Assembly (NCBI GenBank): GCA_947097085.1
Contig: CAMUQR010000016.1
Span: forward strand, 1-14,393
Direction: 5' to 3'
Length of the DNA stretch: 14,393 nucleotides
Source: an uncultured Candidatus Saccharibacteria bacterium
GTDB taxonomy: Bacteria > Patescibacteriota > Saccharimonadia > Saccharimonadales > Saccharimonadaceae
Under the pieces are notes generated by a model, which saw only the letters and a program-made list of their open reading frames with translations, was not told the origin of the DNA and made no database searches. Both the position numbers and the translations under genes were made by a program. Shown piece after piece: positions 8,810-14,393 of the stretch (its first letter is position 1; each line of letters opens with the position of its first letter).

Positions 8810-9864
8810 TAGTTTTCTCCTGTGTCTGGCGCTTGAGGTGAATTGAGCGAATCGAGGCTCCGATTCAATTCTTGCATCGCCAAGTTAGTTTGATTATATC
8901 GATCAATTTTCTGATTAAGTTGCGTGATAGCAGTTGTTAATTGCGACTGACGCTGACGAAGCTGAGTTTGAAGCGAGGCCAATTCCGCCCGACGCGCCTG
9001 AAACTCGGCCTGAGTTTGAAAACCGCCAGCCGTTGACGCTCGTTGATTGAATTTCACCACATCGGCATTAAACACTCGCACTGCCTGTTCGTATTCCGCC
9101 TGACGTTGCTTGAGCGCTGTCTCACCACTGGTAATTTCAGTTTTTAAGCGCTCTAACACCTGCTGTTTTTGCCAAAATGGTCGTTGTGACGCTTGATTCA
9201 TCGCCACAATCGCCTGACGATTCTTAAAAATCTGATGATAATGTTGTTCTAGCTCTTCTGACAAACCAGCAAATTCCGTCCCCAAAATCGAATGCAGTTC
9301 ATTTTCAAATTCCCCCGGTTGTGTACGCTGATAGAGTTCCATGCGTTGTTCCAGCTCGCTGGTTTTGACTCGATTATAGTCCGTCACTAACAGCTGATTA
9401 ATACGCGTACGTTGCTGTGGCGTCATCCGCCGATATACCGCATGCAACAACTCGTGAGCTAGCGTCTCCTCACTAATTCCTGCTAGCTCCTGATTGTTAA
9501 CCTGATAAACAAAAATACTGCGCCCATTATAGCACCCCAAGATAAAAGCCGTGGCTTCTTTACGCTGGCAGTTTTGATTAAACTGTTGCTTGGTCTGAAG
9601 TTGAGGTTCTGAGGCGCGCAAGATTAAATCCGCCCGTTCCGTCAGCTCCAAACGACCAGCCATTGCCCCCAGCTCGCCACCCAACTGCACATTGTGCGCC
9701 AAAATCATATCAGTAAGTAGCTGAGTATTCGGCCAAACAAATAGCACCAGCCCAACAATTACCGTTAGTAGCGCTAACTTGAATTTAACGCCACCAATTC
9801 GACTAGTACTCAAACAACGCTTATCATTACGTCCGCCACACAACCGGCTATTTAGTTGAGGCAT
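8809..9864 (-). CDS. Unrecognised membrane-anchored protein with HExxH (zincin) motif and coiled coil
   Basis: I do not recognise the family. Of 351 residues, 1-27 are polar and basic, 28-46 form one transmembrane segment, and the rest should lie outside the membrane. Residues 134-147 (TLAHELLHAVYRRM) contain HELLH at 137-141, the canonical HExxH zinc-metallopeptidase motif in a helix. Cys100 and Cys111 just before it could form a disulfide. The conserved-looking NELHSILGTEFAGLSEELEQ (188-207) could supply a third zinc ligand, for example Glu188 or Glu197. From about 232 to 340 the protein is Gln/Glu/Arg-rich with heptad-like spacing, a probable coiled coil. Its start overlaps the end of clpC by 17 bases, with GGAG 10 bases upstream of the ATG, and its stop overlaps radA. 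So it is tightly embedded in a quality-control and repair operon. Peptidase activity is inferred from the motif only. Confidence 0.8.
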   Translation of the reverse strand: MPQLNSRLCGGRNDKRCLSTSRIGGVKFKLALLTVIVGLVLFVWPNTQLLTDMILAHNVQLGGELGAMAGRLELTERADLILRASEPQLQTKQQFNQNCQRKEATAFILGCYNGRSIFVYQVNNQELAGISEETLAHELLHAVYRRMTPQQRTRINQLLVTDYNRVKTSELEQRMELYQRTQPGEFENELHSILGTEFAGLSEELEQHYHQIFKNRQAIVAMNQASQRPFWQKQQVLERLKTEITSGETALKQRQAEYEQAVRVFNADVVKFNQRASTAGGFQTQAEFQARRAELASLQTQLRQRQSQLTTAITQLNQKIDRYNQTNLAMQELNRSLDSLNSPQAPDTGEN

Positions 9865-12331
9865 GAGTTATGAGCTCCAGATGACCTTTTTTAATCACCA
9901 GCTTAATCTGATCACCTGCATTAATTCGCTCCGATAGCAACGCTTCAGCGATTTGGTTCTCGATTTGTTCTTCAATTGTGCGCCTGAGTAGACGCGCACC
10001 TTTTTTAGCACTAAAGCCTTTGGAGATGAGCATTTTTTTGGTCGATGGGCTGATTTTGAGTGTCAAATCTTTCGTTTGCAGGCGTTTTTCGAGATCTTTG
10101 AGCATCAAATCGACAATCTGGCGCGCATCACTCGTCGTCAACTGATTAAACACCACCACATCATTAAAGCGGTTAATCAACTCAATTGGCATAAATCGAT
10201 CCAGCGCCTCAATTGCTAGTTTTTTAGCATCAACTGCCGACTCGACTCCTTGACCGAAGCCATAACTACGCTTACTACTGCGCTCAGCAATTTGTTCAGT
10301 ACCAAGATTGCTAGTTAAAATTACGATCGTATTTTTAAAACTAACTTTTTGACCATGCGAATCGGTCAAATAGCCATCTTCTAATAATTGCAACAAAATA
10401 TTATAAACATCTCCATCAGCCTTCTCAATTTCGTCAAACAGCACGACCTGATACGGTCGACGACGAATTGCATCGGTTAATTTTGCGCCATCATCATAAC
10501 CAACATAGCCGGCCGGCGCCCCCAATAACCGACTCAGCGAATGACGCTCGGCAAACTCACTCATGTCGATTTTTAATAAAGCGTCTTCACTGCCAAACAC
10601 CTCTCGTGCCAGCACCTTCGCCAACTCAGTCTTACCCACGCCACTCGGACCCAGAAAAATAAACGAACCAATCGGTCGACGCGCATCGCCAATGCCACTA
10701 CGTGAGCGCCGAATCGCTTTAGCTACTTCCGCGACCGCTGTCGGTTGACCGATAATGTGTTTTGCTAGGTTTTTCTCGAGATTAAGCATCAGCTTTTTCT
10801 GACTTTTCGTGAGTTGTTGTGTTGGAATACCCGTCCGCAGTGCCACCACGCGTGCCACATCCGCCACTTCCAGACGAGAAGTCGTCTGTTTTGCCAGCTT
10901 TTTGCGTTGTTTTTTGAGGTCAACTTCTAGTTTATCGAGACGATTTTTGAGATCAGCGGCTGTTTCGTAGTCTTCTTGTTCTAAAGCCTTCGCTAAATCA
11001 ATTTCCAGTTGCGTTTCTTCATACATTGTTTGCTTAAACTCAGGCGATAACTTCGTCTTACGTACACGCTTGAGCGCCGATGCTTCATCAATCAAATCAA
11101 TCGCTTTATCTGGCATAAACCGATCAGTCAGGTATTTATCCGCTAATATCACCGCTTGTGTAATGACCTCATCAGGCAACTCAACTAAATGATGCAACTC
11201 ATAATTGCGACGCAAGCCTTTGATAATTTTGATCGTTTCATCCAAACTCGGCTCAGTAATCTCAACTGTCTGAAACCGTCGATCTAGCGCTTGATCCTTC
11301 TGGATAAATCGTCGATATTCTTCATACGTCGTCGCTCCGATTAAGCGAATTTGACCACGCGCCAAAGCCGGCTTCAAGATATTAGCCGCATCCATCATAC
11401 CCTCAGCTGCGCCCGCGCCCATCAATAGATGGATTTCATCAATAAAACCAATTCGCGACTCATCTTCTGCTAGCTCATCAATCACTTGTTTAAGGCGCTG
11501 TTCAAACTCGCCACGATATTTGGTGCCAGCGATCATTGACGCTAAATCAAGTTGAATAATTTCCGCGCCAATCAAATTCAGTGGAACGTTGGCGTTGGCG
11601 ATTTGTTGCGCCAGTGCTTCAACCACCGCTGTCTTCCCAACGCCTGGCTCACCAATCAGCATCGGGTTGGATTTAGCGCGACGTGACAAAATCGTCGCCA
11701 AGCGCTCAATCTGCGCCGACCGACCAATCACTGGATCAAGTTCGCCCTGAAAAGCCCGTTCGGTTAGATTAACCCCAAAACGCTCAATCATTAACTTCGG
11801 TTTTGCCTTTAAAATCCGCTGTTTGTCATTTAATAACGCCTCGTGGCGCACCTTAGTCACACTCTGCTGATTCATCAAGCTCACCAAATCATCACGCATC
11901 ATATCAATATCAACACCCGCCGACTGAAGCATCACCGTCGCTAGCGAGCCGTTTTTTGCCGACAACAAACCATACAACAAATGCTCCGAACCAACATAAT
12001 CTAGACCATTTCCCGCCGCTACCCGACAAGCTTCTTCAAATACCATCCTAGCATCATCATCAAACATTCGCGCCATCGGAGCCGTTGGCATTGTCGCTGG
12101 TTGCAAATCCGCCACCCCTAGTTTATCTTTTAAAATACCAATATTCGCTCCAGCATCTTCCAAAAAAGTCCCAGCCGTCGAATTTGCCCGCCACGCTAGT
12201 CCCAACAAAATATGCTCAGCGCTAATAATCGATTGACCCAGTGAATACGCCCAAATATCCGCCCCCAGTAGGCTCGCTTTGGCGTTCTCTGTTAGATTAT
12301 TAATCATATTGGCGAATTCTTCCATATTCAT
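9848..12331 (-). CDS. clpC: AAA+ unfoldase ClpC (Clp protease ATP-binding subunit)
   Basis: ClpC unfolds substrates and feeds them to ClpP in the cytosol. At 827 residues it has the full plan. A double Clp-N repeat spans about 3-150 (AEHILLGLA at 38-46 and SEHLLYGLL at 115-123). AAA module 1 has Walker A GEPGVGKT (227-234) and Walker B IGFIDEIH (294-301). A UVR-type middle domain (about 438-475) marks ClpC rather than ClpA or ClpB. AAA module 2 has Walker A GPSGVGKT (561-568) and Walker B VVLFDEIE (629-636). YGFGQG (690-695) sits where the ClpP-docking loop is expected. Two in-frame ATGs occur (residues 1 and 3). There is no clear ribosome site, and the promoter -10 ends 6 bases before the first ATG, suggesting leaderless translation. 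It heads the clpC-HELLH-radA-yacL operon. No CIRCE or obvious CtsR operator was seen. Confidence 0.96.
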   Translation of the reverse strand: MNMEEFANMINNLTENAKASLLGADIWAYSLGQSIISAEHILLGLAWRANSTAGTFLEDAGANIGILKDKLGVADLQPATMPTAPMARMFDDDARMVFEEACRVAAGNGLDYVGSEHLLYGLLSAKNGSLATVMLQSAGVDIDMMRDDLVSLMNQQSVTKVRHEALLNDKQRILKAKPKLMIERFGVNLTERAFQGELDPVIGRSAQIERLATILSRRAKSNPMLIGEPGVGKTAVVEALAQQIANANVPLNLIGAEIIQLDLASMIAGTKYRGEFEQRLKQVIDELAEDESRIGFIDEIHLLMGAGAAEGMMDAANILKPALARGQIRLIGATTYEEYRRFIQKDQALDRRFQTVEITEPSLDETIKIIKGLRRNYELHHLVELPDEVITQAVILADKYLTDRFMPDKAIDLIDEASALKRVRKTKLSPEFKQTMYEETQLEIDLAKALEQEDYETAADLKNRLDKLEVDLKKQRKKLAKQTTSRLEVADVARVVALRTGIPTQQLTKSQKKLMLNLEKNLAKHIIGQPTAVAEVAKAIRRSRSGIGDARRPIGSFIFLGPSGVGKTELAKVLAREVFGSEDALLKIDMSEFAERHSLSRLLGAPAGYVGYDDGAKLTDAIRRRPYQVVLFDEIEKADGDVYNILLQLLEDGYLTDSHGQKVSFKNTIVILTSNLGTEQIAERSSKRSYGFGQGVESAVDAKKLAIEALDRFMPIELINRFNDVVVFNQLTTSDARQIVDLMLKDLEKRLQTKDLTLKISPSTKKMLISKGFSAKKGARLLRRTIEEQIENQIAEALLSERINAGDQIKLVIKKGHLELITHASTK

Positions 12332-12337
12332 CTTTAT

Positions 12338-12346
12338 ATTTTAACA
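12338..12346 (-). promoter_or_regulatory. clpC operon promoter, extended -10, placed for a leaderless mRNA
   Basis: On the minus strand TGTTAAAAT (12346 to 12338) is identical to the -10 of the PBP gene. It ends 6 bases before the clpC ATG at 12331. A start 6-7 bases after the -10 would fall on the A of the ATG or the base before it. No TTGACA-like -35 is present; the upstream 12350-12400 stretch is C-rich on the plus strand. Confidence 0.6.
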
Positions 12347-12413
12347 AAAAAAGCCCCGTTGCGCCACTTTTCCCCAGCACCGCACAACTACCTCACCGTT
12401 CTTTTTTTAAAAA

Positions 12414-12448
12414 AAGTAAGCTCAGAGCTAAACACTCCGAGCTTACTT
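12414..12448 (-). terminator. Intrinsic terminator of nusA
   Basis: Arms 12414-12427 and 12435-12448 pair over 14 bp with one G-U wobble in the minus-strand RNA, closing a 7-base loop. On the minus strand a run of seven or more T (12409-12415) follows. It lies 20 bases after the nusA stop and separates nusA from clpC. Confidence 0.92.
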
Positions 12449-12468
12449 TGTTTTAATCTTAGCAAAAA

Positions 12469-13590
12469 CTAGTTATCGCTCTCTCCTTCGACAGCGTTAA
12501 TTAGCGCATCTTCCACGTTGCGACGCTTTGGTTTCGCTACTTTTTCTTCGCCAGCCACCACAATGTCAATTTCATAACCTGCCAACTGACTTGCTAGGCG
12601 GACGTTTTGGCCAGAGCGACCAATGGCAATTGATTGCTGGTCTTTCGTCACAAAAGCCTTGGCTTTTTTGGTTTCTTCGTCAATTTCGACATTAATCACT
12701 TCCGCTGGACTGAGAGCGTTATAAATCAACTCACTGACACTTTCACTGTAGTTAATCACGTCGATTTTTTCACGATCACCGATTTCTTGAATCACTGATT
12801 GAATACGCACACCGTGTCCGCCAACCAGTGTTCCAACTGGATCGACACCTGGCACATCTGACCAAACAGCGATTTTTGTACGAACACCAGCTTCACGCGC
12901 GATCGCTTTAATCTCGACAGCACCATTTTCCATTTCTGGTACTTCGCTACGGAATAATTCTTCGATAAACACCGAGTCAGCCCGGCTCAAAATCAACTGC
13001 GCACCACGCATACCACGCTCAATGTCTTTAATTAAAACCTTGATACGTGCGCCGACAGCGTAATATTCACCTGGAATCTGCTCACGACGTGGGATAATTC
13101 CCGTACCTTTACCCAGATCAACGTAGACAGTTCCGCGATCAACGCGTTGGATATTGCCATTAACCACTTCACCAATCCGATCCTCGTATTCTGCCAACAT
13201 CACCTCTTTTTCGGCTTCTTTGAGGCGTTGAACAATCACTTGTTTTGCAGTCATCGCTGCCACTCGACCAAATTTCTTCACTTCATATTCTTCTTCAATC
13301 ACACCACCCAGTTCAGCGTCAGCTTTGCGCTCACGAGCCTGCTCGAGTGTCAACTGCGCTTTTGGATTTTCAACTTCTTCGACGATTTCATACACCACAA
13401 AAGCCTTCGCGGTGCCATCAACCGTATTCAACTCAGCTCGCACCACTTGATCACGATCACCATTATCACGTCGCCAAGCCGCCGCAATTGCCGTCTCGAT
13501 AATTTCTAACACTTTTTCCTGAGTGAGGTTTTTTTCTTCAGCAATCGCCCCCACCAGAGAGACAAACTGCTTCAAGTCTAAATCTTCCAT
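12469..13590 (-). CDS. nusA: Transcription termination/antitermination factor NusA
   Basis: NusA binds RNA polymerase and nascent RNA and modulates pausing, intrinsic termination and antitermination. From the chosen start it has 373 residues, close to Gram-positive NusA and lacking the C-terminal acidic repeats of E. coli. Domains are an N-terminal polymerase-binding region (about 1-130), S1 (about 139-203, GEVVNGNIQRVDRGTVYVDL), KH1 (VGTLVGGHGVRIQSVIQEI) and KH2 (IAIGRSGQNVRLASQLAGYE). The frame is open 20 codons further, to an ATG at 13650. I chose 13590 because AAAAGGAAAAAAG precedes it, family alignment begins at MEDLDLKQF, and the predicted transcription start is downstream of 13650. The gene stands alone: neither rimP nor infB, its usual partners, is next to it. 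A hairpin in the leader suggests autoregulation. Confidence 0.95.
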   Translation of the reverse strand: MEDLDLKQFVSLVGAIAEEKNLTQEKVLEIIETAIAAAWRRDNGDRDQVVRAELNTVDGTAKAFVVYEIVEEVENPKAQLTLEQARERKADAELGGVIEEEYEVKKFGRVAAMTAKQVIVQRLKEAEKEVMLAEYEDRIGEVVNGNIQRVDRGTVYVDLGKGTGIIPRREQIPGEYYAVGARIKVLIKDIERGMRGAQLILSRADSVFIEELFRSEVPEMENGAVEIKAIAREAGVRTKIAVWSDVPGVDPVGTLVGGHGVRIQSVIQEIGDREKIDVINYSESVSELIYNALSPAEVINVEIDEETKKAKAFVTKDQQSIAIGRSGQNVRLASQLAGYEIDIVVAGEEKVAKPKRRNVEDALINAVEGESDN

Positions 13591-13611
13591 CTTTTTTCCT
13601 TTTCTTTTATT

Positions 13612-13634
13612 AAAAAACCCGACCTGCCGGTCGG
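13612..13634 (-). terminator. Leader terminator (putative attenuator) of nusA
   Basis: In the nusA leader a GC-rich 6-bp stem (CCGACC, 13629-13634 side, paired with GGTCGG, 13619-13624) closes a GGCA tetraloop. A G and six U (13617-13612) follow. It begins only about 9 bases after the predicted transcription start and ends about 21 bases before the nusA ATG. It lies downstream of the promoter, so it acts on nusA's own transcript rather than on the upstream gene. I see no alternative antiterminator pairing. Confidence 0.75.
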
Positions 13635-13648
13635 AAATGTACATCTTC

Positions 13649-13678
13649 ATTATAACACGTTGTGCTTCAAAAAGTCAA
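13649..13678 (-). promoter_or_regulatory. nusA promoter (sigma-A type, extended -10)
   Basis: The minus strand has -35 TTGACT (13678 to 13673), an 18-base spacer and a perfect TATAAT (13654 to 13649) preceded by TG, giving TGTTATAAT. This is the strongest promoter in the window. The predicted start is near 13642-13643. Confidence 0.88.
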
Positions 13679-13722
13679 GTCGCACGTCATAATAAATACC
13701 AATATTATTTGCAAAATATGTA

Positions 13723-13748
13723 GCCCACCACCTCGAGAGGCGATGGGC
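13723..13748 (-). other. Strong hairpin after the secreted-protein gene, without a U-tract
   Basis: In the minus-strand RNA, 26 bases fold into an 11-bp stem with two G-U wobbles and a CUCG tetraloop (GCCCAUCGCCU paired with GGUGGUGGGC). The bases that follow (TACATATTTTG) are A/T-rich but hold no proper U-run. It lies 43 bases after the stop of the 148-residue gene, so it is probably that transcript's end or 3' stabiliser. Confidence 0.6.
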
Positions 13749-13762
13749 GAGTCTAAAGAGCT

Positions 13763-13775
13763 AGCTAGAGAGTGC
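13763..13775 (+). repeat. Left copy of a 13-bp inverted repeat bracketing the secreted-protein gene
   Basis: AGCTAGAGAGTGC here is the exact reverse complement of 14268-14280. A further matching AGTCT (13750-13754) lies 8 bases outside; its partner AGACT (14290-14294) lies 9 bases outside the right copy. The left copy begins 15 bases beyond the gene's stop codon. Confidence 0.8.
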
Positions 13776-13790
13776 GTGAATATAACTTAT

Positions 13791-14237
13791 CTATTCAAAT
13801 CTAATGTCTGTACAATAGACCGTCAGATCTGAATCTCCATTGTATTCAATACGATACTCGCCACTATTGGCGATCTCAATCTCATGCTCGTGTCTAATTC
13901 CGCGAGACTTACGTCCCTTCGTCAGAACTTGTTCGTGAACTTCATTATCATAAGCTACGTCTAGCTTATCGACAGTTGTCCACTTGCAATATTCGTTCTT
14001 CCTGTGCTGAATTTCCACGCACACCACCCCCTTTCGGTCTGCTCGATATAGCCCACTAAGACTTACGACCTGACCTTGCGTAAAATACTTGCAGTTGGTG
14101 ATGTGTTTGCCTGAGATTCTAAATTCTGCTCCACGAGAAGTGCAGTCACTTCCGTAAGCATAAGCGTTGTTAGCCCAACCTATGATTGTCATGGTAGCTA
14201 GAGCAACGGATACTAATAACATATGAATATTCTTCAT
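13791..14237 (-). CDS. Small secreted cysteine-containing protein, unknown function
   Basis: I do not recognise this 148-residue protein. Residues 1-27 are a clear Sec signal peptide: a short Lys-bearing start, a hydrophobic core LLVSVALATMTIIG (7-20), and a probable cleavage after Ala27 in NNAYA. The mature part of about 121 residues has five cysteines (32, 49, 73, 84, 142), enough for two disulfides plus one unpaired, and alternating hydrophobic/polar stretches that suggest a beta fold, for example GEYRIEYNGDSDLTVYC (126-142). It has no transmembrane segment, lipobox or sortase signal, so it should be released or loosely attached outside the cell. The ATG has a strong GAGGGGG ribosome site, and a promoter lies 60-90 bases upstream. 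It is monocistronic and flanked by an inverted repeat. It is probably real given signal peptide, ribosome site and promoter together. Confidence 0.8.
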   Translation of the reverse strand: MKNIHMLLVSVALATMTIIGWANNAYAYGSDCTSRGAEFRISGKHITNCKYFTQGQVVSLSGLYRADRKGVVCVEIQHRKNEYCKWTTVDKLDVAYDNEVHEQVLTKGRKSRGIRHEHEIEIANSGEYRIEYNGDSDLTVYCTDIRFE

Positions 14238-14267
14238 ATTTCCCCCTCTATCTCAATAATCTAAAGT

Positions 14268-14280
14268 GCACTCTCTAGCT
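14268..14280 (-). repeat. Right copy of the 13-bp inverted repeat, in the 5' leader of the secreted-protein gene
   Basis: GCACTCTCTAGCT on the plus strand is the exact reverse complement of 13763-13775. It falls between the predicted transcription start (near 14293) and the ribosome site (near 14243-14249), so the mRNA's 5' leader can pair with its own 3' untranslated end. Confidence 0.8.
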
Positions 14281-14299
14281 TATCAATGGAGACTTTTTC

Positions 14300-14329
14300 A
14301 TTTTATCACATATTTTACGGTTTTAGCAA
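14300..14329 (-). promoter_or_regulatory. Promoter of the secreted-protein gene (extended -10)
   Basis: The minus strand has -35 TTGCTA (14329 to 14324, four of six consensus bases), an 18-base spacer and TAAAAT (14305 to 14300) preceded by TG (TGATAAAAT). The predicted start near 14293 gives a leader of about 56 bases. Confidence 0.65.
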
Positions 14330-14393
14330 GGGTAAAATGCTTATCTTGAGGATAATCTTGCGCCCCATCCCTACGAACATTACTGTTTTAGCC

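Noticed and set aside
12350..12413. Heat-shock operator (CIRCE or CtsR box) upstream of clpC
   Set aside because: No TTAGCACTC-type dyad or tandem heptad repeat was found; the GAGC/GCTC symmetry there belongs to the nusA terminator.
13591..13650. Upstream in-frame ATG at 13650 extending NusA by 20 residues
   Set aside because: It overlaps the promoter -10 and lies upstream of the predicted transcription start. It has no ribosome site, and the extra residues encode the terminator hairpin rather than NusA-like sequence.
14315..14393. Short open frames at the right edge: plus from ATG 14337 with an AAGGG-like site, and minus ending at 14315
   Set aside because: Each shows only 19-25 codons, with no recognisable protein and no convincing promoter for the plus frame. 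The two frames overlap. Either could be the edge of a real gene, but I cannot support it.
1..14393. CRISPR array, tRNA or rRNA genes, insertion sequence or prophage
   Set aside because: No regularly spaced repeats, cloverleaf, rRNA-like stretch, transposase, integrase or phage protein was seen on either strand.

Overview
The window looks like a chromosomal stretch from a small-genome bacterium, most likely a Candidate Phyla Radiation lineage such as Saccharibacteria (TM7). That placement is an inference from protein flavour (a highly basic class A penicillin-binding protein, a cut-down YacL, a stand-alone nusA, a clpC-radA-yacL cluster lacking disA). No rRNA or marker search was possible. Base composition is moderate, coding density is high, and nine complete protein genes plus one truncated gene are supported.

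Layout. 1-3426 (minus) is a compact operon read tyrS, pgcA (phosphoglucomutase/phosphomannomutase), recG, with recG running off the left edge. 3427-3540 is a divergent promoter region. 3541-6270 (plus) is a bifunctional class A penicillin-binding protein, ended by a strong hairpin terminator that also faces the convergent next unit. 6334-12331 (minus) is a second operon read clpC, an unrecognised membrane protein with an HELLH zinc-peptidase motif, radA, and a YacL-like PIN-TRAM protein. 12469-13590 (minus) is nusA alone, between its own promoter and terminator. 13791-14237 (minus) is a small secreted cysteine-containing orphan, bracketed by a 13-bp inverted repeat. 14238-14393 holds that gene's promoter and nothing else I can assign.

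How it fits together. Most genes are housekeeping: tRNA charging, sugar-phosphate interconversion, recombination and fork repair (RecG, RadA), cell-wall synthesis, protein quality control (ClpC) and transcription control (NusA). The clpC-x-radA-yacL order resembles the Firmicutes clpC-radA-disA-yacL block, but disA is missing and the putative peptidase lies between clpC and radA with overlapping ends.

The most interesting signals are regulatory or orphan. All five promoters I can place carry the same extended -10, TGWTAWAAT. The clpC promoter sits so close to the gene that its mRNA should be leaderless. The nusA leader contains a tiny intrinsic terminator just after the transcription start, suggesting autogenous attenuation. 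None of the nine complete genes uses UGA as stop.
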